DNA of 64,000 bases, from NCBI RefSeq assembly GCF_006715005.1, contig NZ_VFMJ01000001.1:5146001-5210000 (forward strand), in the 5' to 3' direction. Origin of the DNA: Serratia marcescens (GTDB lineage Bacteria; Pseudomonadota; Gammaproteobacteria; Enterobacterales; Enterobacteriaceae). Below the pieces are notes generated by a model. It saw nothing but the letters and a program-made list of their open reading frames with translations. It made no database searches and was not told the origin of the DNA. Below are positions 9,238 through 16,587 of this stretch, one piece after another (the first letter of the stretch is position 1; each line of letters opens with the position of its first letter). The position numbers and the translations under genes are program-made.

Positions 9238-10115
9238 AAAACGTAGCGCTCTTTGTCGGCAACGACATTTTCTCCTGGCTGGTGTGTCAGGATCTGATCG
9301 CCGCTCTGAAGGACGAGTGTACCTTTACGGTGTATTTCCCCTTGGCGAAGAGCGCCGGGCGCACGCTGGAGCCGGCAGTTCGCCGCCTGGGGCTGTATGA
9401 GCGCGAAGTGCTGAACGATTTCGTGTTCCCGTTCGTGGGCCGCAACGCCGCCGCCTGCGACGGCGCCTATCAGTCGCCGGCCCTGTTCCTGGCCGCCGCC
9501 GGGGTAAAAGCACATCGCGTTCTCGACATCAACGACACCGCGTTTATCAGCAACCTGGGGCATATGGATGGGGTGATCTCCCTGCGCTGTTATCAGAAAT
9601 TCTCCGCCGACTATGTGCGCGCCTTCAGCCGACGCGGCAAGCTGCTGTGGAACCTGCATCCGGGGGATTTGCCGCGCTATCGCGGGGTGATGACGCTGTT
9701 CCGCGCGATGATGAACGGTGACAGAGACTGTGCGGTAACGCTGCATGAAATGGATGAACACTGGGACGCCGGCCCGGTGATCGCCCGTCTGCCCGCCGAG
9801 CTGCGTCACGACCTGTCGTTCCTGGAAAACATGATGCTGTTGGGCGTACAGAGCGGCGTTTTCCTGGCGCGTCAGCTGATGCGGGCGGAGCACAGCGAAG
9901 CGATAGCGGCGGAAAAGCAGGGCGATTCGCGCTATTGGGGCTTCCCGGACGCGCAGACGCTGGCGCAGGCGGAACAGGCGGGCATTGAGCTGGTGGATCA
10001 TGACGCCGTGCGCGAGCAGTATCTGGGGTTGTTCGTCGGCGATCGTTTCCACCCGCTGGCGGGGCAGTTCTGCGCCGGGTTCGACGACTTCGTGCGGGCG
10101 CACGGTCATGATTGA
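9234..10115 (+). CDS. N10-formyltetrahydrofolate-dependent-type formyltransferase domain protein
   Basis: A protein of 293 aa whose core carries the formyltransferase catalytic triad: Asn140 and His142 in LWNLHPGDLPRYRG, and Asp178 in HEMDEHWDAGPV. The triad spacing equals that of glycinamide ribonucleotide transformylase (Asn106, His108, Asp144). It should move a formyl group from 10-formyl-THF to an amine or hydroxylamine. It is not Fmt, PurN, PurU or ArnA, because the N-terminal ~100 residues and the C-terminus differ from those enzymes. It overlaps the flavoprotein gene by 4 bases and the exporter gene by 8 bases, a tight three-gene operon. Confidence 0.8.
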   Translation: MKNVALFVGNDIFSWLVCQDLIAALKDECTFTVYFPLAKSAGRTLEPAVRRLGLYEREVLNDFVFPFVGRNAAACDGAYQSPALFLAAAGVKAHRVLDINDTAFISNLGHMDGVISLRCYQKFSADYVRAFSRRGKLLWNLHPGDLPRYRGVMTLFRAMMNGDRDCAVTLHEMDEHWDAGPVIARLPAELRHDLSFLENMMLLGVQSGVFLARQLMRAEHSEAIAAEKQGDSRYWGFPDAQTLAQAEQAGIELVDHDAVREQYLGLFVGDRFHPLAGQFCAGFDDFVRAHGHD

Positions 10116-10896
10116 AACCTTGATTGTACTGGGTGCCGGTTTTCTGACCGGCATCACCACCATTCTGTTCGGCTTCGGCGGCGGCTTTGTGGTGGTGCCT
10201 TTCGTCTATCACCTGATCTCTGTGTCGGGCGAGCAGCCCGGCCAGGCGATGCATATCGCGGTGGCGACCTCGACGGCGGTGATGATCCTCAACGCGAGTT
10301 ACGCCACGCTGACTAACTGGCGCAGCGGCAACCTGCTGCGCGAAACCATCGTGCCGCTGATCTTTTTCATCGGCATCGGCGCGGCGCTGGGCGCTTTCGC
10401 CTCTTCGCTGCTGGCGGACGGCGTGATCCGCGGGCTGTTTGTGGTCTATATGGCAGTGACTATCGCCGACTGCCTGTTCCGCCGGGGTTTTTTGATCAAA
10501 CCGGCGCGCGCCGAACTGTCCCCCGTCACGCTGTGGGGCGGGGGGCCGCTGATCGGCGGCATCGCCACCCTGCTGGGAGTGGGCGGCAGCGTGATGACCG
10601 TACCGCTGCTGCGTCGCCATGGTTACGACATGAAATATTGCGTCAGCGCTGCCAACCCGCTGTCGATCCCGGTGGCGGTGATCGGGGCGCTGATGTATAT
10701 CGTGTTGGGGTGGCACGAGATGAGCGGGCCGCAGTATCTGGGCTACGTCAATCTGAACATTCTGGGGTTGTTGGTGGTCGCGGGGATTGCGGGGATCGTG
10801 TTTGCCAGGCGCTGTTTGCCTAAGGTGAGCGATGCGCTGCATGCCAAAATCTACGTACTGCTGCTGATCGCCGTGCTGATCGCTATCTGCCTCTGA
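10108..10896 (+). CDS. TauE/SafE-family membrane transporter
   Basis: A protein of 262 aa with about eight hydrophobic segments arranged as two related halves, each with a glycine-rich loop (FGFGGGFVVVPF near residue 20; LLGVGGSVMTVPLL near residue 155). This is the TauE/SafE (DUF81) signature. Family members are proposed to export small organic anions such as sulfonates or sulfite. Being last in this operon and overlapping the formyltransferase by 8 bases suggests it exports the product of the two enzymes. The ATG at 10108 is the first start that gives an intact first helix. Confidence 0.85.
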   Translation: MIETLIVLGAGFLTGITTILFGFGGGFVVVPFVYHLISVSGEQPGQAMHIAVATSTAVMILNASYATLTNWRSGNLLRETIVPLIFFIGIGAALGAFASSLLADGVIRGLFVVYMAVTIADCLFRRGFLIKPARAELSPVTLWGGGPLIGGIATLLGVGGSVMTVPLLRRHGYDMKYCVSAANPLSIPVAVIGALMYIVLGWHEMSGPQYLGYVNLNILGLLVVAGIAGIVFARRCLPKVSDALHAKIYVLLLIAVLIAICL

Positions 10897-10903
10897 GACA
10901 GAA

Positions 10904-10924
10904 AGGGCGGCCGGATGCCGCCCT
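10904..10924. terminator. Hairpin between convergent exporter gene and rnk
   Basis: A perfect 8-base stem (AGGGCGGC/GCCGCCCT) with a 5-base loop lies between the two stop codons. It lacks a T run on either strand, so it is probably an mRNA 3'-end structure rather than a strong terminator. Confidence 0.4.
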
Positions 10925-10933
10925 GAGAACCGC

Positions 10934-11344
10934 TTAACGGTGGTATTCGCCCGCCGCTTCCGGCTGGTACAGCAATTCCAGCACTTCAATCCGCGCTTCT
11001 TCACCGTTCGGCAATTGCCAGGAGATCTGCTTGCCGACGTGCATGCCGAGCAGCGCTGCACCCAGCGGCGCCATTACCGACAGCTGATCGTGGCTGTCTT
11101 TCAGCGATGCCGGGTAAACCAGCGTACGCACGTGCTCTTCATCGGTGTGCAGATCGCGAAAACGCACGCGGCTGTTCATGGTCACCACGTTGGCCGGCAT
11201 TTTCTCCGGCGGCAGGATTTCCGCGCGATCCAACTCGTCGTTCAGCGCGGCGGCGACGTCGGTGTTGGCAAAGGCCGGTTGTTCCAATAGCGCATCCAGG
11301 CGTTCCGCATCCAGCTCATTAATAGTAATGATGGGTTTGGTCAT
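10934..11344 (-). CDS. rnk: Rnk, nucleoside diphosphate kinase regulator (GreA/GreB C-domain family)
   Basis: A protein of 136 aa, the E. coli Rnk length. A short N-terminal coiled coil (residues 5-45) is followed by a FKBP-like GreA/B C-terminal domain with [10 protein letters not shown] and [14 protein letters not shown]. Rnk binds RNA polymerase without the tip acidic residues of GreA and influences nucleoside diphosphate kinase levels. It follows the structured leader described at 11345-11450. Confidence 0.93.
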   Translation of the reverse strand: MTKPIITINELDAERLDALLEQPAFANTDVAAALNDELDRAEILPPEKMPANVVTMNSRVRFRDLHTDEEHVRTLVYPASLKDSHDQLSVMAPLGAALLGMHVGKQISWQLPNGEEARIEVLELLYQPEAAGEYHR

Positions 11345-11450
11345 TCCACTCTCCAGTCAAATCAAAGGGTGCCAGTCTGTGCACCCATAAATTCGGAAAA
11401 ACAACACAAAGCAACACCCCCGCGCCAGAGGAGCGGGGGTGTGGGTAATG
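11345..11450 (-). promoter_or_regulatory. Structured 5' leader of rnk
   Basis: On the minus strand the leader first forms a perfect 10-base stem (ACACCCCCGC/GCGGGGGTGT, 11414-11442) followed by a T-rich run, then a 6-base stem (GGGTGC/GCACCC, 11367-11386) just ahead of the rnk ribosome site. A conserved rnk leader with pseudoknot is described for gamma-proteobacteria; that this is a member is inferred from position and hairpins, not from alignment. The first hairpin plus T run could act as an attenuator. Confidence 0.5.
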
Positions 11451-11767
11451 TCGATTTGTCCTATTGATAGTAGGCGGTTGGGGCGAGAAAAGAAAGAGAT
11501 CCCGATCACGAAGGCTTTTATCGTCAATCGTGGCAAAAGAAACGGTTAGCCCGGTTATCTATTTGTTATCTCATTGACTTTTTCACCGCCACGCCGTTTT
11601 GCGAAATGGATCCCCGCGCGTCATTCGATTTCCACTTCGAACTGGAAAAAACCGGTCTACACAGAAAATCCTACCGGGGGTAGGGTAAAGACATCACAGA
11701 AAACGGGTTATTCAGGTGATGCGCTTTACGGCTTACTGATTAATGTAGGATCTAGGGGTACTGAAAA
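11451..11767. other. Intergenic region upstream of the PRD/SFCGS operon
   Basis: A 317-base AT-richer stretch with no convincing gene; a 65-codon frame from 11574 lacks a ribosome site and overlaps the next start. It must hold the rnk promoter (minus strand) and the promoter of the operon starting at 11768. A TTGACT lies near 11576 but has no good -10 partner. A CCTACC/GGTAGG inverted repeat is listed separately. Confidence 0.5.
11670..11684. promoter_or_regulatory. Inverted repeat, candidate operator or leader hairpin for the 11768 operon
   Basis: CCTACC and GGTAGG are perfect 6-base arms around a GGG centre, 84 bases upstream of the first gene. Position and symmetry fit a site for the locus regulator at 18685 or a small leader hairpin. 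No direct evidence of use is visible. Confidence 0.3.
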
Positions 11768-12115
11768 GTGAATGATGGATCTGCTTCGATAAAAGAAATT
11801 GAACAATCCGATGTCAGCGAAGCCGGAGCGATCGCCGCTCGGGTATTGGCGGATATTACCGCGATGCTGAATGCTGAGAATATTTATACCAATGCGGTGC
11901 AGCAACAGATGCTGGAATCGCATATTCGCGCCATGGTGCTGCGTTCAATAACCGGTGAGCCGTTGCCGGAGGTGGATAAATCGTTGTTCGACGAAATCTC
12001 TGCCGAATCCATGCAAATGGCGGAGCGCGTGGTGAATCAGTTTGACACATTGCCTATCGAAGAAGCCTATTTACTGTCAGTGCACTTCGAAGTGGCGAAA
12101 GATAATAACGCATAG
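11768..12115 (+). CDS. Stand-alone PRD (PTS regulation domain) protein
   Basis: A protein of 115 aa consisting of a single PRD-like helical domain. His52 in the LESHIRAMVLR segment and His106 in LLSVHFE sit where the two phosphorylatable histidines of PRDs normally lie. No DNA- or RNA-binding domain is present, so it cannot act alone as an antiterminator. It is first in an operon with the SFCGS and DUF4310-4312 genes, 36 bases before the next start. Inference: a phosphorylation-responsive partner of the transport proteins or of the PRD regulator at 18685. The first residues are acidic and poorly conserved-looking, so the start is uncertain. Confidence 0.75.
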   Translation: MNDGSASIKEIEQSDVSEAGAIAARVLADITAMLNAENIYTNAVQQQMLESHIRAMVLRSITGEPLPEVDKSLFDEISAESMQMAERVVNQFDTLPIEEAYLLSVHFEVAKDNNA

Positions 12116-12151
12116 CGGTTAACGCATCGATTTCAATCAGGAGAAAATACC

Positions 12152-12517
12152 ATGGGTCAAATTACCGTAGTGATCGGCGATCGTTTGGGCAAAGGGCAAA
12201 AAGTCGGCCAGGGCGTTGAAAACGCAGGCGGAAAAGCGGTGGTTATCCCCGGCGTGGCGGCAGATATGAAACTGGGCGACGTCATGAAAGCGGAAAACGC
12301 GCAGCTGGGCATCTCTTTTTGCGGCAGCGGCGGCGCCGGCGCGATTACCGCGCAAACCAAATACGGCTACAAAGCCAAATACGGCATGCGTTCGGTGGAA
12401 GAGGGCGTGACGGCAATTAACGAAGGCTGCAACGTGCTGGGTTTCGGCTTTATGGATAAGGAAGAGCTGGGCCAGAAACTGGTGGAAGCCTACGTCAAAA
12501 AACATGGCAATCCATAA
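12152..12517 (+). CDS. Glycine-rich SFCGS family protein, function unknown
   Basis: A protein of 121 aa named for its signature ISFCGSGGAGAITAQTKYG (Cys57). The N-terminus ITVVIGDRLGKGQKVGQGVENAGGKAVVIPG looks like a small alpha/beta domain. The Cys followed by a glycine/serine loop recalls the phosphocysteine loop of PTS EIIB domains; that is my inference, not an established assignment. It has a good ribosome site (CAGGAGAAAATACC). Its TAA overlaps the DUF4312 ATG by one base (TAATG), so the two are co-translated. Confidence 0.85.
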   Translation: MGQITVVIGDRLGKGQKVGQGVENAGGKAVVIPGVAADMKLGDVMKAENAQLGISFCGSGGAGAITAQTKYGYKAKYGMRSVEEGVTAINEGCNVLGFGFMDKEELGQKLVEAYVKKHGNP

Positions 12518-12813
12518 TGAAAGAGCAATATACCACATCGGTAAAGGTGGAGGGTAAAGGCGACAGCAAAGCGAAAGCTTTTGCTTCCGCCTTGGCTAAT
12601 GTGCAGGGTGCGGTATTAAAGTCCACCAACAATATTCTGCTGCGTATCGAGCCGCAGGACGTCAGCGTAGTGAAAGCGGAAGAGAAAATAACTAAAGAGA
12701 AATTTCTTTTCTTCTTTTTGCCGCGTGAAAGAAAGCGCTATGCCGTTTCTCTGGAAATAACCGTGAACGTAACCATTATCAATACCGAGAAGGTTGTCTT
12801 CGTCACGAAATAA
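12517..12813 (+). CDS. DUF4312 family protein, function unknown
   Basis: A small protein of 98 aa with no membrane segment. Alternating charged and hydrophobic residues (YTTSVKVEGKGDSKAKAFASALANVQ, and near the C-terminus YAVSLEITVNVTII) suggest a compact beta-alpha fold; a lysine- and phenylalanine-rich stretch (KEKFLFFFLPRERKR) lies around residues 59-74. It always appears to travel with the SFCGS, DUF4311 and DUF4310 genes (from memory of the family). It is translationally coupled to the SFCGS gene. The role is unknown; a cytoplasmic component of the transporter is likely. Confidence 0.82.
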   Translation: MKEQYTTSVKVEGKGDSKAKAFASALANVQGAVLKSTNNILLRIEPQDVSVVKAEEKITKEKFLFFFLPRERKRYAVSLEITVNVTIINTEKVVFVTK

Positions 12814-12843
12814 AAACGTTAGCATAAATGAAAGGGTATACTG

Positions 12844-13620
12844 ATGTTTTTAATCATCTTATTTAAATCGATTATTATCGGTGGGCTGGTGGGGGTCGGC
12901 GTAGGGGCCGGCGCCGCGCGCATGTTCCACGCACCGACAACACAGGGCATGGGGGCGTTTCGCACCCTGGGCGAGCTGAATTCCTGCGAGGGCGATCCGG
13001 CTTCCCACTTCTCATTCGGTCTGGGCTTCTTCTTCAACGCCTGGGCGTCTTCCGTGGCGGCGGGCTCCTTCACGCAGGACGTCGATCACCGCATCATCCC
13101 GCACTGGGGCGCGGCGGCCCTGATGGTCAAGAACCGCAATCTGGCGCAAACGCTGCACGATCCGAAAAAAATGGCCATCGCCTGCGGCATCATCGGCATG
13201 TTGGTAGTGGCGTTCCTCAATACCACCGCTTCCGCCGTGCCTGCCGCGCTGCAAGTCACCGCGATCAAGGTGCTGGTGCCGGCGGCCAACCTGCTGGTGA
13301 ACACCGTGATGCCGGTGATCTTCTGGCTGGCGGCGATCGACGCCGGGCGCCGCTCCGGCTTCTGGGGCACCATCTTCGGCGGCCTGGCGCAGCTGATCAT
13401 GGGCAACGCCGTACCGGGCCTGGTGCTGGGCATTCTGATCGGCAAAGGCGTGGAAGAGAGCGGCTGGAACAAGATCACCAAGATCATGATGGCGGTGATC
13501 GTGCTGCTGTTCGTGCTGAGCGGCTTCTTCCGCGGCTTCGACATGAAAGTTCTCGAGTCCTTCAGCCTCGGCGTGCCGGGCTGGCTGGACGCCATTCACA
13601 ACACCCTGAGCGGTAAATAA
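12844..13620 (+). CDS. DUF4311 family multi-pass membrane protein
   Basis: A protein of 258 aa with about five or six hydrophobic segments, starting at the N-terminus (FLIILFKSIIIGGLVGVGVG). Conserved-looking polar elements interrupt the membrane regions: FRTLGELNSCEGDPASHFSFG and the GNAVPGLVLGILIGKG re-entrant-like loop. The ribosome site AAAGGG precedes the ATG by 7 bases. With DUF4310 (11 bases downstream) it probably forms the membrane channel of an uncharacterised transporter. It has no motif of ABC permeases, MFS or standard PTS EIIC that I recognise. Confidence 0.85.
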   Translation: MFLIILFKSIIIGGLVGVGVGAGAARMFHAPTTQGMGAFRTLGELNSCEGDPASHFSFGLGFFFNAWASSVAAGSFTQDVDHRIIPHWGAAALMVKNRNLAQTLHDPKKMAIACGIIGMLVVAFLNTTASAVPAALQVTAIKVLVPAANLLVNTVMPVIFWLAAIDAGRRSGFWGTIFGGLAQLIMGNAVPGLVLGILIGKGVEESGWNKITKIMMAVIVLLFVLSGFFRGFDMKVLESFSLGVPGWLDAIHNTLSGK

Positions 13621-13631
13621 GGAGCGGGATG

Positions 13632-14282
13632 ATGGAAGAGCAAACCCAAAAAGGCTTCTGGTACGCCGACTGGTCATTCCCGATTTTTGTTGGCCTGCTG
13701 TCCTCCGGCGTGTTCGCCGGGACGCACATGTACTACCTGTACGGCATCGGCGCCTTTAACGAAGTGGCGTTCGTTTCCATGCTGCGGGCGGGGATGGATA
13801 CCGGCGTGTATGGCGCGGTGGCGGCGTTCGGCGCCAGCTTCCTGTTCGCGCGTATCATCGAAGGCTCGCTGGTGGGCATCCTGGACATCGGCGGCGCGAT
13901 CCAGACCGGCGTCGGGCTGGGCGTACCGGCGCTGCTTTTGGGGGCCGGCATCGTGTTCCCGGTTGCCAATTTCGCCGCTTCGCTGGCCACCGGCCTGATC
14001 ATCGGTCTGGCGATCGGTTACGTGATCATCCTGGCGCGCAAATTCACCATCAATCAAAGCAACTCCACCTATGGGGCGGACGTGATGATGGGGGCGGGCA
14101 ACTCCTCGGGCCGCTTCCTCGGGCCGTTGATCATCCTGTCGGCAATGACCGCCTCGATCCCGATCGGCATCGGTTCGCTGCTCGGCGCGCTGCTGTTCTA
14201 TATCTGGGGTAAACCGATCACCGGCGGAGCGATCCTCGGCGCGATGATCCTGGGGGCGATCTTCCCGGTAGCCATTTCTTAA
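13632..14282 (+). CDS. DUF4310 family multi-pass membrane protein
   Basis: A protein of 216 aa with about six hydrophobic segments rich in glycine and alanine, and a conserved-looking polar loop YGADVMMGAGNSSGRFLGP (residues about 150-168). An ATG at 13629 immediately precedes the ATG at 13632; the second has the better spacing (7 bases) to GGAG. It pairs with DUF4311 as the likely second membrane subunit. A GC-rich hairpin follows (14296-14322), separating the transport genes from the enzyme genes. Confidence 0.85.
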   Translation: MEEQTQKGFWYADWSFPIFVGLLSSGVFAGTHMYYLYGIGAFNEVAFVSMLRAGMDTGVYGAVAAFGASFLFARIIEGSLVGILDIGGAIQTGVGLGVPALLLGAGIVFPVANFAASLATGLIIGLAIGYVIILARKFTINQSNSTYGADVMMGAGNSSGRFLGPLIILSAMTASIPIGIGSLLGALLFYIWGKPITGGAILGAMILGAIFPVAIS

Positions 14283-14295
14283 GAGGCCTGCGCCA

Positions 14296-14322
14296 GGCGC
14301 CGCCCGATGCTGCGGCGGCGCC
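14296..14322 (+). promoter_or_regulatory. Intercistronic stem-loop between transport and enzyme genes
   Basis: A perfect 9-base stem (GGCGCCGCC/GGCGGCGCC) with a 9-base loop in the 63-base gap between DUF4310 and the amidohydrolase. There is no T run. It may stabilise the upstream mRNA or attenuate transcription, giving the membrane genes and the enzymes different expression. Confidence 0.45.
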
Positions 14323-14345
14323 CGGGCTAACAGGAGCAATGCGGT

Positions 14346-15485
14346 ATGTATGACTTAGTAATCAGAGGCGCCAAACTGGCGGACGATACGCTGATCGATC
14401 TGGCGGTGAAAGACGGCAAAATAGCCTCGGTGGGGCGGTTGGCGGCGGACGTCAGCGCCGTTCGCCAACTGGATCTGGCGGGCAACTGCCGCCTGAGTGC
14501 CGGTTGGATCGATGCGCACGTGCACTGCTATCCCGACTCGCCGATTTACCATGACGAGCCGGATCGGGTCGGCGTCGCCAGCGGCGTCACCAGCGTGGTC
14601 GATGCCGGCAGCACCGGCGCCGACGATATCGACGCTTTTTATCAACTGACGCGCAGCGCCAAAACCAACGTTTTCGCCTTCCTCAACATCTCGCGTATCG
14701 GCCTGCTGCGGCAGAACGAGCTGGCGGAGTTGACGGACATCGACAAGCGCGAGGCCGGCCAGGCCATCGCCAACCACCCCGGCTTTATCATCGGCATCAA
14801 GGCGCGCATGAGCAGCAGCGTAGTGGGCAAGAACGGCACCCGACCGCTGGTATTGGCCAAAGAGATCCAGCAGGAAAATCGCCAATTGCCGCTGATGGTG
14901 CATATCGGCAACAACCCGCCGAATCTGGACGAGATCGCCGATCTGCTGACCCGTGGCGACATCATCACCCACTGCTACAACGGTAAACCGAACCGCATTC
15001 TGACGCCGGCGGGCACGCTGCGCGAGTCTATCCAGCGCGCGCTGCGGCGCGGCGTGTTGCTCGACGTGGGGCACGGCACCGCCAGCTTCAGCTTCGAGGT
15101 GGCGCGCCAGGCGATCACGCTGGGTATTTTGCCGCACACCATCAGCTCCGATATTTACTGCCGCAACCGCATGAACGGGCCGGTGCATAGCCTGGCGACG
15201 GTGATGTCCAAATTCTTCAGCGTCGGCCTGACGCTGCCGCAGGTGATCGCCTGCGTGACGGAGAACGCCGCGTCGGCGCTGCAGCTGAGCGGAAAAGGGC
15301 GGCTGGAGCCGGGCTATGACGCCGACTTCACGCTGTTTGAACTGCGCCGGGAACCGCAGGTCTTCGCCGACGCCGAAGGGCAAACCGCCGAGGGCGAACA
15401 GCTGTTGGTGCCGCTGGCCGCCGTGGTGGCCGGGGAAATCCTATTAACCGAACAAGGGGGGGCAAGCCATGTCTTCGATTTATGA
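14346..15485 (+). CDS. Amidohydrolase/deacetylase family metallohydrolase (dihydroorotase-like)
   Basis: A protein of 379 aa. The amidohydrolase metal site is visible: His58 and His60 in DAHVH, the carboxylatable Lys152 in GIKARM, His186 in MVHIGN, His209 in ITHCYNG and Asp269 in ISSDIY. These predict a binuclear metal centre that hydrolyses an amide. Annotated relatives are called adenine deaminase or dihydroorotase, but the operon partners (DgaE, DgaF) suggest an N-deacylase acting on a modified amino-sugar acid. The ribosome site CAGGAGCAATGCGGT is near the start. Its 3' end overlaps dgaE by 17 bases. Confidence 0.85.
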   Translation: MYDLVIRGAKLADDTLIDLAVKDGKIASVGRLAADVSAVRQLDLAGNCRLSAGWIDAHVHCYPDSPIYHDEPDRVGVASGVTSVVDAGSTGADDIDAFYQLTRSAKTNVFAFLNISRIGLLRQNELAELTDIDKREAGQAIANHPGFIIGIKARMSSSVVGKNGTRPLVLAKEIQQENRQLPLMVHIGNNPPNLDEIADLLTRGDIITHCYNGKPNRILTPAGTLRESIQRALRRGVLLDVGHGTASFSFEVARQAITLGILPHTISSDIYCRNRMNGPVHSLATVMSKFFSVGLTLPQVIACVTENAASALQLSGKGRLEPGYDADFTLFELRREPQVFADAEGQTAEGEQLLVPLAAVVAGEILLTEQGGASHVFDL

Positions 15486-16587
15486 AAAATACGGTTTGAA
15501 GCAGGTGATCAACACCTCCGGCCGCATGACCATTCTCGGCGTTTCTACGCCGCGCCAGGACGTGATCGACGCCGTTGATTACGGTCTGAACCACTATTTC
15601 GAAATCAAGGATCTGGTCAATAAGACCGGCGCCTACATCGCCGATCTGCTCAACGTGGAGGACGCGGTGATCGTTTCCTGCGCCTCGGCGGGCATCGCCC
15701 AGTCGGTGGCTGCCGTGATCGTCAAAGATAACGCCAATCTGCTGGTGAACCTGCACTCGGCGCCGGTGACCGTGCCGCGCGAGATCGTGCTGCCGCGCGG
15801 CCACAACGTCAACTTCGGCGCGCCGGTGGACACCATGGTGGCGCTGGGCGGCGGCAAGGTGGTGGAGGCGGGTTACGCCAACGAATGTTCGCCGGAGCAG
15901 ATTGAAGCCTGCATCACGCCGCAGACCGCGGCGATCCTGTACGTCAAATCGCACCACTGCGTGCAGAAAAGCATTTTGTCCGTCGAACAGGCGGCGGTCG
16001 TGGCGCGCAAGCATAACCTGCCGCTGATCGTCGACGCCGCGGCGGAAGAAGATCTGATGTGTTACTACCAGATGGGGGCCGATCTGGTGATCTACAGCGG
16101 CGCTAAAGCCATCGAGGGGCCGACCAGCGGTCTCGTGATCGGCAAGAAACAGTACGTCGAGTGGGTGAAGCTGCAATCCGGCGGCATTGGCCGGGCGATG
16201 AAGGTCGGCAAAGAGGGCATCCTCGGCCTGACGCAGGCGATTGAAAGCTATCTGACGCTTGAGAAAACCACCGGGCAACAGATGGTGGCGCGGATGACGC
16301 CGTTCCTCGACAGCCTCAATACCCTGACCGGCGTCAGCGCCAAGACCGTCTGGGACAGCGCCGGCCGCGATATCGCCCGCGCCGAGATTACCTTCGACGA
16401 AGCGGTGTTGGGGCGGTCGACCTATGACATCGTCCAGGCGCTGAAAACCGGCGATATTGCCATCTACTTCCGCGGCTACAAGGCCAACGAGGGCAAGATT
16501 GAGGTTGATGTGCGCAGCGTCGACGAGCGGCAACTGATGACCGTCTTTACCTGTATCAAAAACCTGTTTACGGAGAAACAAGCATGA
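15469..16587 (+). CDS. dgaE: DgaE family PLP-dependent ammonia lyase
   Basis: A protein of 372 aa of the SelA-like PLP fold. In the known Salmonella pathway DgaE converts D-glucosaminate-6-phosphate to 2-keto-3-deoxygluconate-6-phosphate and ammonia. The PLP lysine is probably Lys213 in YSGAKAIEGPTSG, and the pocket Asp is in LIVDAAAEED. It starts inside the preceding gene (17-base overlap, with a run of G as ribosome site) and overlaps dgaF by 4 bases, so the three enzymes are co-translated. The true substrate may be a different amino acid sugar, since the dgaABCD PTS genes are absent. Confidence 0.85.
   Translation: MSSIYEKYGLKQVINTSGRMTILGVSTPRQDVIDAVDYGLNHYFEIKDLVNKTGAYIADLLNVEDAVIVSCASAGIAQSVAAVIVKDNANLLVNLHSAPVTVPREIVLPRGHNVNFGAPVDTMVALGGGKVVEAGYANECSPEQIEACITPQTAAILYVKSHHCVQKSILSVEQAAVVARKHNLPLIVDAAAEEDLMCYYQMGADLVIYSGAKAIEGPTSGLVIGKKQYVEWVKLQSGGIGRAMKVGKEGILGLTQAIESYLTLEKTTGQQMVARMTPFLDSLNTLTGVSAKTVWDSAGRDIARAEITFDEAVLGRSTYDIVQALKTGDIAIYFRGYKANEGKIEVDVRSVDERQLMTVFTCIKNLFTEKQA

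Noticed and set aside
10108-10896. Specific function as a sulfite exporter
   Set aside because: TauE/SafE is a broad family; no sulfur genes are near, so only the family is claimed.
9625-11061. A 478-codon minus-strand frame opposite the formyltransferase and exporter genes
   Set aside because: It crosses rnk and two convincing plus-strand genes and has no domain signature.
11574-11771. A 65-codon frame ending at the PRD gene start
   Set aside because: No ribosome site, biased composition, and it overlaps the next start; it lies in a control region.
14346-15485. Adenine deaminase or dihydroorotase
   Set aside because: The metal ligands are common to the superfamily, and the operon partners point to amino-sugar acid chemistry instead.
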